Positions 25,552 through 32,950 of a stretch of DNA of 64,000 bases are shown here, piece after piece. The stretch comes from Asanoa siamensis (GTDB lineage Bacteria > Actinomycetota > Actinomycetes > Mycobacteriales > Micromonosporaceae), in contig NZ_BONE01000026.1 in NCBI RefSeq assembly GCF_016862555.1, forward strand, positions 1 to 64,000. Direction: 5' to 3'. Under the pieces are notes generated by a model that worked only from the letters and a program-made list of their open reading frames with translations, made no database searches and had not been told where the DNA came from. The stretch's first letter is position 1; each line of letters opens with the position of its first letter. The position numbers were made by a program, and so were the translations under genes.

Positions 25552-26529
25552 GTGAGGATCGGGGTGCTCGGCGCCGCGCGGATCGCGCCGGCCGCGTTGG
25601 TGCGCGCGGCATCCGCCGTCGACGGTGTCGAGGTGGCCGCCGTCGCGGCACGTTCGCGCGAGCGGGCCGCGCGGTTCGCGCGCCGGCACCGCATTCCGAC
25701 CGTGCACGGCTCGTACGAGGAGCTGGTCGACGATCCCAGCCTCGACGCCGTCTATGTGCCGTTGCCCAACGGGCTGCACGCGCGGTGGACGCTGGCCGCC
25801 ATCGCGGCCGGGAAGCACGTGCTCTGCGAGAAACCGTTCACCAGCAACGCCGCCCAGGCGATCGCGGTGCGGGACGCGGCCGCCGGCACCGGGCTCGTGG
25901 TGATGGAGGCGTTCCACTACCGCTACCACCCGCTCGCGCGGCGGATGGCCGGAGTCGTGCGGGAGGGTGAGCTCGGCGCGATCGAGCGGGTCGAGACCTC
26001 GATGTGCTTCCCGCTCCCCCGCTTCGGCGACATCCGTTACCAGTACGACCTGGCCGGCGGCGCGCTGATGGACGCCGGCTGCTACGCCGCGCACTGCCTG
26101 CGGATGCTCAGCCCCGGCGAGCCCACCGTCACGGCGGCCGAGGCGCTGACGCTGCGCCGCGACCGGCGGATCGACCGCGCGATGACGGCCGACCTCGCGC
26201 TGCCCGGCGGGGGCACGGGCCGGATCGAGGCGTCCATGTGGTCGTCGACGCTGCTGCGGATCCGGGCGCGCGTGGTCGGCACCCGCGGCACGATGTCGGT
26301 GTTCAACTACGCCACGCCGCAGCTCCCGTCGCGCTTCACGCTCACCGTCGACGGGCGGCGGCGCCAGGAGCGGTTCGGCGGCGAACCGACCTATGTGCAC
26401 CAGCTCCGCGCGTTCGTCGCCGCGGTCGGTGGGAAGCGGACCAACCTCACGCCGCCCGACGACTCGGTGGCGACGATGTCGCTGATCGACGCGGTCTACG
26501 AGGCCGCCGGGCTGCCCCTGCGCCCCTGA
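25552..26529 (+). CDS. Gfo/Idh/MocA family oxidoreductase
   Basis: This 325-aa protein has an N-terminal Rossmann domain starting RIGVLGAARIAPAAL and the family signature CEKP at 92-95. The C-terminal domain contains the GGALMDAGCY block. Members are NAD(P)-dependent dehydrogenases acting on sugars or inositols. The GTG lies 9 bases after the MFS stop, so the two may be co-transcribed. Its 3' end overlaps the convergent CGNR gene by 34 bases. Confidence 0.87.
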   Translation: MRIGVLGAARIAPAALVRAASAVDGVEVAAVAARSRERAARFARRHRIPTVHGSYEELVDDPSLDAVYVPLPNGLHARWTLAAIAAGKHVLCEKPFTSNAAQAIAVRDAAAGTGLVVMEAFHYRYHPLARRMAGVVREGELGAIERVETSMCFPLPRFGDIRYQYDLAGGALMDAGCYAAHCLRMLSPGEPTVTAAEALTLRRDRRIDRAMTADLALPGGGTGRIEASMWSSTLLRIRARVVGTRGTMSVFNYATPQLPSRFTLTVDGRRRQERFGGEPTYVHQLRAFVAAVGGKRTNLTPPDDSVATMSLIDAVYEAAGLPLRP

Positions 26530-27053
26530 GCGGCCCGGTGCGCCGCGACGCGTACCCGGCTGGCGCAGGTCGCCGAGCAGAACCTGCGGGCCGGCCCGGA
26601 TCCGGTACGCAGCAACGCGTCCCGGCAGTCGTCGGCGGCACAGCGGCGCAGGACGTCGGCGCCGTGCTCGGCGACCAGCAGCGCGAGACCCATCGCGCCG
26701 GACGCCGCGAGCCAGCCACCCCAGGAGGCGCCGGGCGCGTCGACGTGCAGATGCAGGGGTACGCCGCCGTGCGCCACCAGTCGCGGCCGGGCGCTGCCGG
26801 CGAGCAGCGTGTTGAGCCGCTCGGCCAGCGCCTGCTCGTCCGGTGCCGCGTCGAAGACACCGGTGAACGCGTCCCGGGCGGCCAGGGCGTCCCGCAGGTC
26901 GCCGGCGTCGACGTCGACGGGCTCGGGCTCGTCGTGGGCGCGCAGCAGCGCCGCGAGGTCGGCCGGCGTGGCCAGCAGGTCGCCGTGCCGCCGGCCGGGG
27001 GCGGTGTTGGCGAGCGCCGCCGCGAGGGCCGCCCAGCGCGAGTATCCGAACAT
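26496..27053 (-). CDS. CGNR zinc-finger regulator (ABATE domain)
   Basis: This 185-aa protein has the two-part structure of CGNR regulators: an N-terminal ABATE region (stress/ligand-binding, about 1-130) and a C-terminal zinc finger. The likely ligands are Cys138, Cys143, Cys159 and Cys163; the CGNR tetrapeptide is CASR here. Such proteins are predicted DNA-binding regulators. The gene is divergent from an MFS gene with only 19 bases between the two start codons, so it probably controls that transporter and itself. Confidence 0.78.
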   Translation of the reverse strand: MFGYSRWAALAAALANTAPGRRHGDLLATPADLAALLRAHDEPEPVDVDAGDLRDALAARDAFTGVFDAAPDEQALAERLNTLLAGSARPRLVAHGGVPLHLHVDAPGASWGGWLAASGAMGLALLVAEHGADVLRRCAADDCRDALLRTGSGPARRFCSATCASRVRVAAHRAAQGRRGSPAAS

Positions 27054-27072
27054 GGCTGTTACGGTACTCGGC

Positions 27073-28275
27073 ATGCAACCCGTTACAGCGCCGGCCCGCC
27101 TGCTGCTGGCCGCGACGGGATCCCGCCTGGCCGACGACGCGGCGGGTGTGGCGGTGGCGCTGCTGGTGGTCGCCCGCACCGGCGACCCGGGCCTGGCCGG
27201 CCTGGTGGTCGCGGCGTTCGCCCTGCCGACGCTGGTCACCGGCCCGGTGCTCGGCGCCCTGCTGGACCGGTTGGCCCGGCCGCGGCCGCTGTTCCTGGCC
27301 AACCAGGTCGCGCTCGCCGGTTCGCTGACCGGCATCCTCGTCCTCGCCGGGCGGGCGCCGGGTGCGGCCCTCGTGGCGCTGGGCCTGGTGGCGGGCCTGA
27401 CCGCGCCGATCCTCACCGGCGGCTACAGCGCGCTGGTCCCCCGCACCGCGCCGGACGCGCTGCCCCGCGCGAACGCGCTCGACGCGGCCAGCTACGAGGT
27501 GGCGGGCCTCGGCGGGCCGGCGCTCGTCGCGGTGGCCGCCGGCCTGGCCGGCGCGGGCCCGGCGCTCGCCGCGGTCGCGGGCATCGCCGCCGCCGGCCTG
27601 GTCCTCGTCGCCGCGGCACCCATGCCCGGCCCTGTCGTGGTGCGGCGCGTGCCGCTGCCGACCGCGCTGCGGGACGGGATCGGCCTGCTCCGGCGGGTGC
27701 CCGCGTTGCGGGCGACGACGCTGGCGACCACCGTCGGCTACGCCGCACAGGGTCTGCTGCCGGTCACCTTCCCGCTGCTGGCTGTCCAGTTCGGACACCC
27801 GGCGGCGCACGGGGCGTGGTTCCTGACGGCGATGAGCGCCGGCTCGCTCGCGGGTGCCCTCGCCTCGGCGCGGTTGCTGTCGCGGTTCCGTCCGCTCGCG
27901 GTGCTCGTCGCCGCCCTGACGGTGCTCGGCGGCGCGTTCGCGACGATCGCGGCCGCACCGGGCTTCACACCGGCCGTGGCGGCGGCGACCCTCGGCGGTG
28001 CCGCGACGGGCCCGATGCTCGCGGCGACGCTGGCGGTCCGCCAGGAGTCGGTCCCGGTCGACCGCTACGGCCAGGTGGTGGCGACGGCCGCGAGCCTGAA
28101 GGTGGGCTCCTTCGCCCTGGGCGCGGCCGCGACGGGCCCGGTGACCGCCGCCCTCCCGCCCCGCGGCGTCCTGCTGACGGTCGGCTGCGTACAACTCGCC
28201 GCGCTGCTCTTCCTCGTCCCGGTCCTGCGCGGGGTTCGGCGGGCGGCTCCGGACAGGCTGCCGTCGGTGGGCTGA
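27073..28275 (+). CDS. MFS transporter
   Basis: This 400-aa protein has twelve hydrophobic helices and is rich in Ala, Leu, Gly and Val. It resembles the MFS_3/enterobactin-exporter-like group, with ALDRL-type loops between helices 2 and 3 and a symmetrical second half from about residue 205. The substrate is unknown. It is divergent from the CGNR regulator, with start codons 19 bases apart. TACGGT, about 8 bases before the ATG, could be a -10 for a leaderless transcript. Confidence 0.82.
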   Translation: MQPVTAPARLLLAATGSRLADDAAGVAVALLVVARTGDPGLAGLVVAAFALPTLVTGPVLGALLDRLARPRPLFLANQVALAGSLTGILVLAGRAPGAALVALGLVAGLTAPILTGGYSALVPRTAPDALPRANALDAASYEVAGLGGPALVAVAAGLAGAGPALAAVAGIAAAGLVLVAAAPMPGPVVVRRVPLPTALRDGIGLLRRVPALRATTLATTVGYAAQGLLPVTFPLLAVQFGHPAAHGAWFLTAMSAGSLAGALASARLLSRFRPLAVLVAALTVLGGAFATIAAAPGFTPAVAAATLGGAATGPMLAATLAVRQESVPVDRYGQVVATAASLKVGSFALGAAATGPVTAALPPRGVLLTVGCVQLAALLFLVPVLRGVRRAAPDRLPSVG

Positions 28276-28374
28276 TCCGGGCGGCATTGCCGGAGCGGTT
28301 CGGGCTAACCGCTGCGGGCGACGGCCGGGCGTGCCTAGCATCGACGGATGGGCCGATCCCAGGGAGGATCCGCC

Positions 28375-29709
28375 ATGCGGTCGTTCGACTATGTCATCGT
28401 CGGGGCCGGTACGGCTGGTTGTGTGCTCGCCGCCCGGTTGTCCGCCGACCCGGAAGTCACCGTGCTCCTGCTGGAGGCCGGCACCGCGTTCCCGGACGGG
28501 GACAGCGGGTGGCACTACCGCACCGTGCCGCAGGCCGACGCCGACCGGGCCACGCTTTCGTACCCACTGGGCAAGGCCCTCGGCGGCTCCAGCCGGGCCG
28601 ACGGGCTCATGGCCGGGCTCGGCGACCCGGACAGCTACGACGCCTGGGCCGAAGCCGGCGCCACCGACTGGACGTACGCCGCCCTCCTGCCGTTCCTCGG
28701 CGCCGGCGCCGCGTCGCCCGTCGGGCCGCCCGTCGAACCCCTCTGGGCGGCGACCGTCGAGGCCGGGCACCACCCGCAGGCCGACCGGGACGCCCTGCCC
28801 GCCGGGGAGATGCTGGCCGCGATCGCCCAGCGGCCCAACCTGACCGTGCTGCCCGACGCCCAGGCCGTCCGGGTCGTCGTGGATCGGGGTGACTGCCGGG
28901 GCGTCGCCTACCACGTCGACGGGCACACCGGGCTGACCTGCGCCGACCGTGAGGTGGTGCTGGCTACCGGCGCGATCGGGTCGCCGCGGCTGCTGCTGCT
29001 CTCGGGCATCGGACCGGGCGCCGACCTGCGGGCCAACGGTTTGCCGGTCGTGGCCGACCTGCCGGGTGTCGGCAGCAACCTGCAGGATCACCCGCGGTCC
29101 CAGGTCGCCTATGCCGCGACCGGGCCGGTCCCGGCCGACCGGGCACCGCACATGCTGGCCCGGACCGATCCGGACGGGCCGCAGGACCTGCATCTCACGT
29201 TCGGCGACCGGCCGCTCCACCCGCGCCACGAGCCGGGCGAGGAGGACGGCTACTCGGTGGTCTTCGCGCTCACCCGCCCGGCGAGCCGGGGAACGGTGCG
29301 GCTGCGCGGGCCCGACCCGTACGCGCCGCCCCTGATCGACCCGGCCCTGCTCGCGGACGACGCCGACGTCGACCGGATGGTGACGGGCCTGCGGATGGCC
29401 CGCGACCTCGGCGGCGCGCCGGCGCTGAGTTCCGTGCGTGACACCGAGGAGTTCCCGGGTTCCGGCGTGGACAGTGCGGCGGTCCTGGCGCAGTACGTCC
29501 GGGACACCGTGACGCCGTGCTCCCACCCGGCGGGCACGTGCCGGATGGGCATCGACGGCGCCGCGGTGGTGGACCCGGAACTACGCGTGCACGCGGTCGA
29601 CGGCCTGCGCGTCGCCGACGCGTCGGTGGTGCCGTCGATCGTCACGGGCAACACCCACACGGCCACCCTCGCGGTCGCGGAGCGCGCGGCTCGCCTGATC
29701 AGCGGATGA
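28375..29709 (+). CDS. Compact GMC-family oxidoreductase
   Basis: This 444-aa FAD protein starts with YVIVGAGTAGCVLAARLS (FAD loop at 10-15) and has the GMC signature LGKALGGSSRADG. The C-terminal active-site blocks PCSHPAGTCRMG and GNTHTATLAVAERAA are present. Family members oxidise alcohols such as choline or glucose. At 444 residues it is about 80-100 shorter than typical choline or glucose dehydrogenases, the missing part being in the substrate domain. The ATG at 28375 is chosen for AGGGAGG 8 bases upstream. The 3' end overlaps the convergent TetR gene by 11 bases. Confidence 0.83.
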   Translation: MRSFDYVIVGAGTAGCVLAARLSADPEVTVLLLEAGTAFPDGDSGWHYRTVPQADADRATLSYPLGKALGGSSRADGLMAGLGDPDSYDAWAEAGATDWTYAALLPFLGAGAASPVGPPVEPLWAATVEAGHHPQADRDALPAGEMLAAIAQRPNLTVLPDAQAVRVVVDRGDCRGVAYHVDGHTGLTCADREVVLATGAIGSPRLLLLSGIGPGADLRANGLPVVADLPGVGSNLQDHPRSQVAYAATGPVPADRAPHMLARTDPDGPQDLHLTFGDRPLHPRHEPGEEDGYSVVFALTRPASRGTVRLRGPDPYAPPLIDPALLADDADVDRMVTGLRMARDLGGAPALSSVRDTEEFPGSGVDSAAVLAQYVRDTVTPCSHPAGTCRMGIDGAAVVDPELRVHAVDGLRVADASVVPSIVTGNTHTATLAVAERAARLISG

Positions 29710-30280
29710 CGTAGCTGTCGAGCAGGGGCCCCAACTCGCGGGCGACCGTCGTGAGGGCGCGGGGGCTCTGCTCGGCCCGCGCGATCAGGATCGCGCCCTC
29801 CACGGCGCTGACCATCAGTGTGGCGGCGGAGGTCGCCCGCCGGGCCGGCACGCCCATCCCCACCAGTGCGCGGGCGATCGGTGCGCGCCACGCGGTGAAC
29901 GCGGCGGCCGCCGCCGACCGGGTCGAGTCGGTCACCGACGCGTCGACGGTGGCCGCGGCGACCGGGCAGCCCTGGCCGTACCCGATGGCGCGGAACTCGT
30001 CTGTCCACTGCCGCACCATCGCCGCGAACAGCCGGCTCGGCGTCGGTCGCGTCATGCCGGCGAGGAAGCGGTCGACGCGGTTGGCGGCGTACCGCCCTGC
30101 CCAGTCGACCGCCTCGTTGACCAACTGCTCCTTGCCGCCCGGGAAGTAGTGCCCCAGCGACCCGCGCGGTGCCTCCGCGTGCGCGACCACGTCACGCAGC
30201 CCCGTCGCCGTCACACCGGAACGACGGATGAGCTGGGCCGCGCTGAAGACCATCCGCTCCCGGGGACCGTGCTGGCTCAT
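29699..30280 (-). CDS. TetR-family repressor (LmrA/YxaF-like)
   Basis: This 193-aa regulator has an N-terminal TetR HTH ([20 protein letters not shown] followed by LGHYFPGGK) of the LmrA/YxaF type, and a ligand-binding C-terminal domain with a Cys after GYGQG. It is divergent from the beta-hydroxyacid dehydrogenase gene. Two 18-base palindromes lie in the 73-base gap, so it very likely represses itself and that gene. Confidence 0.85.
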   Translation of the reverse strand: MSQHGPRERMVFSAAQLIRRSGVTATGLRDVVAHAEAPRGSLGHYFPGGKEQLVNEAVDWAGRYAANRVDRFLAGMTRPTPSRLFAAMVRQWTDEFRAIGYGQGCPVAAATVDASVTDSTRSAAAAAFTAWRAPIARALVGMGVPARRATSAATLMVSAVEGAILIARAEQSPRALTTVARELGPLLDSYVIR

Positions 30281-30289
30281 GGCTGCACT

Positions 30290-30307
30290 CTATGAGAGAC
30301 GTCATAG
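30290..30307. promoter_or_regulatory. TetR operator, left copy
   Basis: CTATGAGAGACGTCATAG has perfect 6-base outer arms (CTATGA/TCATAG). It lies 10 bases in front of the TetR start, positioned to autorepress that gene. Confidence 0.6.
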
Positions 30308-30316
30308 TGGGCGCTA

Positions 30317-30334
30317 TTATGTCGGCCGTCATAA
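30317..30334. promoter_or_regulatory. TetR operator, right copy
   Basis: TTATGTCGGCCGTCATAA is an 18-base palindrome with one mismatched pair and a CGGCCG core. It shares the TATG...CATA arms with the left copy and is centred 27 bases from it. It covers the likely promoter of the dehydrogenase gene. Confidence 0.6.
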
Positions 30335-30353
30335 CACGACCCGGAGGTGCGGA

Positions 30354-31217
30354 ATGCGCGTCGGCTTCGCCGGTCTCGGCGTGATGGGCACGCCCATGGC
30401 CCTCAACCTGCTCCGCGCCGGCACCCCGCTGGTCGTCTGGAACCGCACGCACGAGCGGACCGCGCCGTTGCGGGCCGCCGGAGCGACGGTCGCCCCTACA
30501 CCGGCCGACCTCGTCGCGAAGGTCGACGTGCTGCTGATGATGCTGGCCGACGCGGCCGCCATCGACGCGACCATCGCCGACGTCCCGATCGAAGACAAGA
30601 TCATTGTCCACATGGGTACGACGGCCCCGCAGCACTCGGCCGCACTGGCCGCCCGCGTGCAGGCCCGCGGCGGCCGCTACGTGGAGGCCCCGGTCTCCGG
30701 CTCACGCAAGCCGGCCGAGGCGGGCGAGCTCGTCGTCATGCTGGCCGGCGACCCGGACGACCTGGCGGTCGTCGGCCCGCTGCTGGCACCGCTCGGCCGC
30801 GAGACGTTCACCTGCGGCCCGGTCCCCGGCGCGCTGACGATGAAGCTCGCCGTCAACCTGTTCCTGATCACCCTGGTCACGGGCCTGGCGGAGGCGGTGC
30901 ACTTCGCCGCCGGCCACGGCCTCGACCTGGACCAGTTCGTCGACGTCCTGGACGCGGGCCCGATGGCCAGCGCCGTTTCCCGGGTCAAGGCCCGCAAGCT
31001 GGTCGACCGCGACTTCGCGGTCCAGGCGTCGATCGCCAACGTGCTCGACAACAACCGCCTGGTCGCCGCGGCCGCCCGCGAGGCGGGTCTGGCCTCCCCG
31101 CTGCTCGACACGGCCCACGCGCTCTACGCGGAAACCCAGGCGCTCGGCCACGGCCCGGCCGACATGGCGGCGGTCCTGCACGCCATCGAACGCCGCACCT
31201 CCACCGGCGCCCGCTGA
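30354..31217 (+). CDS. NAD(P)-dependent beta-hydroxyacid dehydrogenase (3-hydroxyisobutyrate dehydrogenase-like)
   Basis: This 287-aa protein has the Rossmann start [17 protein letters not shown], the substrate motif [14 protein letters not shown] and the catalytic-Lys region MKLAVNLFL. These define the 3-hydroxyisobutyrate / tartronate-semialdehyde reductase family. The substrate is not fixed by the sequence. GGAGG lies 7 bases before the ATG. Divergent TetR control through the palindromes at 30290-30334 suggests induction by a small molecule. Confidence 0.87.
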   Translation: MRVGFAGLGVMGTPMALNLLRAGTPLVVWNRTHERTAPLRAAGATVAPTPADLVAKVDVLLMMLADAAAIDATIADVPIEDKIIVHMGTTAPQHSAALAARVQARGGRYVEAPVSGSRKPAEAGELVVMLAGDPDDLAVVGPLLAPLGRETFTCGPVPGALTMKLAVNLFLITLVTGLAEAVHFAAGHGLDLDQFVDVLDAGPMASAVSRVKARKLVDRDFAVQASIANVLDNNRLVAAAAREAGLASPLLDTAHALYAETQALGHGPADMAAVLHAIERRTSTGAR

Positions 31218-31266
31218 GCCCCACACCGCACGCACCGCGAAGCCACCCACCGCAGCCGCCCCGCTG

Positions 31267-31282
31267 TACCTACTGGTATGTA
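31267..31282. promoter_or_regulatory. TetR-type operator upstream of the TetR-GAPDH unit
   Basis: TACCTACTGGTATGTA is a 16-base palindrome with a single mismatched pair, close to the TACATAC-N2-GTATGTA operators known for QacR/LmrA-like repressors. It overlaps the probable promoter of the TetR gene that follows, consistent with autorepression of the whole unit. Confidence 0.6.
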
Positions 31283-31292
31283 CACTTCAGCC

Positions 31293-31880
31293 ATGGACTC
31301 ACGACAGCTCCTGGTCGACACCATGAGCGAGCTCATGTGGGAGCGCGGCTACGCCGACACCAGCCCGCGCCACGTGCGCGAGCGCTCCGGCGTCGGCCAG
31401 GGCAGCATGTACCACCACTTCCCCACCAAGCGCGACCTCGCCCTCGCCGCCCTCGAGCGCAACGTCCAGGACCTCCTGCCCGCGACCTCGGAGCTCGACG
31501 GCCAAGGCGACCCCATGACCCGCATCGAGGCCTACCTCATGCGCCCCCGCGCCGCCCTCAAGGGCTGCAAGGTCGGCCGGATGACCCAGGACCCGCAGGT
31601 CCGCGAGGACCCGGTCCTGCTCGCCCCGGTCGCCCGCGCGTTCGCCCAGGTCCACGACAGCTGGGTCCGCGTGCTCCGCGAGGCCGTCGCCGCCGGTCAA
31701 CTGCGCGCCGACCTCGACACCGAGCGCCTCGCCCACACCCTGATGGCCGTGCTGCAGGGCGGCTACGTGCTGGCGATCGCACAACAGGACCCGGGCCCGT
31801 TCGACGACGCCCGCGCCGGCGCCCTCGACCTGCTGCGAGCCGCCGCGCCCAGCCACCAGAACACCGGGAGGACAGCATGA
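31293..31880 (+). CDS. TetR-family repressor
   Basis: This 195-aa regulator has a TetR HTH (YADTSPRHVRERSGVGQGSM then YHHFPTKRDL) and a helical ligand-binding domain. The ATG at 31293 is preferred over one at 31278, which lies inside the operator palindrome. Its stop overlaps the GAPDH ATG by 4 bases (ATGA), so regulator and enzyme are translationally coupled. This is an unusual partner for a glycolytic enzyme. Confidence 0.83.
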   Translation: MDSRQLLVDTMSELMWERGYADTSPRHVRERSGVGQGSMYHHFPTKRDLALAALERNVQDLLPATSELDGQGDPMTRIEAYLMRPRAALKGCKVGRMTQDPQVREDPVLLAPVARAFAQVHDSWVRVLREAVAAGQLRADLDTERLAHTLMAVLQGGYVLAIAQQDPGPFDDARAGALDLLRAAAPSHQNTGRTA

Positions 31881-32878
31881 CCGTACGCATCGGCATCAAC
31901 GGCTTCGGCCGGATCGGGCGCAGCTACCTGCGGGCGGCCCTGGCGAGCGACGCCGACGTCGAGGTGGTCGCGGTCAACGACCTCACCGACGCCCGCACGC
32001 TGGCCACCCTGCTCGAGTGGGACTCCGTCTCCGGCCACCTCGACGGTGTCGGCCTCGACGGCGACGCGATCGCCGTCAACGGGAAGACCATCACGGTGCT
32101 GGCGCAGCCCGACCCGGCTGGCATCCCGTGGGGCGACGTCGGCGCCGACGTCGTCATCGAGTCGACCGGCCACTTCACCGACGGCGCCAAGGCGGCCGCC
32201 CACCTGAAGGGAGGCGCACGGAAGGTCGTCGTCTCGGCACCGGCCAAGGGCGACGTCCCCACCTTCGTCCTCGGCGTGAACGACGACAAGCTGGACCCCG
32301 ACAGCCACGACGTCTTCTCCAACGGCTCGTGCACCACGAACTCGCTCGCGCCGCTGGCGAAGGTGCTGCACGACGCGTTCGGCATCGAGTCGGGCCTGAT
32401 GACGACCGTCCACGCCTACACGGGCGACCAGCGGCTCCACGACGCTCCGCACGGTGACCTGCGCCGGGCCCGCGCGGCGGCCGTCTCGACGATCCCGACG
32501 TCGTCGGGCGCGGCGAAGGCGATCGGCAAGGTCATCCCAGAGCTCGACGGGCGGCTCACCGGCGCCGCTCTGCGCGTCCCCGTCCCGGTCGGCTCGATCA
32601 CCGACCTCACGGTGGTGCTGCGGCGCGGCGCGACCGCCGACGAGGTCAACGCGGCCTTCCGCGCGGCCGCCGGCGGGGAACGGCTGCGGCGCTACCTGCG
32701 GTACTCGGAGGCGCCCCTCGTTTCGGCCGACATCGTCGGCAACCCGTACTCGTCGATCTTCGACGCGCCGCTGACCGAGGCCGTCGGCAACCAGGTCAAG
32801 GTCTTCGGCTGGTACGACAACGAGTGGGGCTTCGCCAACCGTCTCGTCGAGTTCTCCGAGCGGATCGGAGCCGCCTGA
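31877..32878 (+). CDS. gap: Glyceraldehyde-3-phosphate dehydrogenase
   Basis: This 333-aa enzyme has the full GAPDH layout: NAD-binding INGFGRIGR at the start, the catalytic block SNGSCTTNSLAP with Cys152, and HAYTGDQ with His179. It also has the C-terminal WYDNEWGF. It oxidises glyceraldehyde 3-phosphate with NAD(P) and phosphate. The block differs from the usual SNASCTTNCLAP (Gly for Ala, Ser for the second Cys), as seen in accessory isozymes. GGGAGG lies 6 bases before the ATG. Co-transcription with a TetR gene suggests an inducible second GAPDH, perhaps for resistance or an alternative pathway. Confidence 0.9.
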   Translation: MTVRIGINGFGRIGRSYLRAALASDADVEVVAVNDLTDARTLATLLEWDSVSGHLDGVGLDGDAIAVNGKTITVLAQPDPAGIPWGDVGADVVIESTGHFTDGAKAAAHLKGGARKVVVSAPAKGDVPTFVLGVNDDKLDPDSHDVFSNGSCTTNSLAPLAKVLHDAFGIESGLMTTVHAYTGDQRLHDAPHGDLRRARAAAVSTIPTSSGAAKAIGKVIPELDGRLTGAALRVPVPVGSITDLTVVLRRGATADEVNAAFRAAAGGERLRRYLRYSEAPLVSADIVGNPYSSIFDAPLTEAVGNQVKVFGWYDNEWGFANRLVEFSERIGAA

Positions 32879-32950
32879 CGCCCGCCACCACCGGTGTTAG
32901 CCTGGGAAGATCGATCGTAATTTCCCGTTTTGTCGGGGTTGGTGCGACTG

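Noticed and set aside
24952-29526. A 1524-codon open frame on the minus strand
   Set aside because: It runs antisense to the MFS, Gfo/Idh/MocA, second MFS and GMC genes, which have clear motifs. The composition is typical of a shadow frame.
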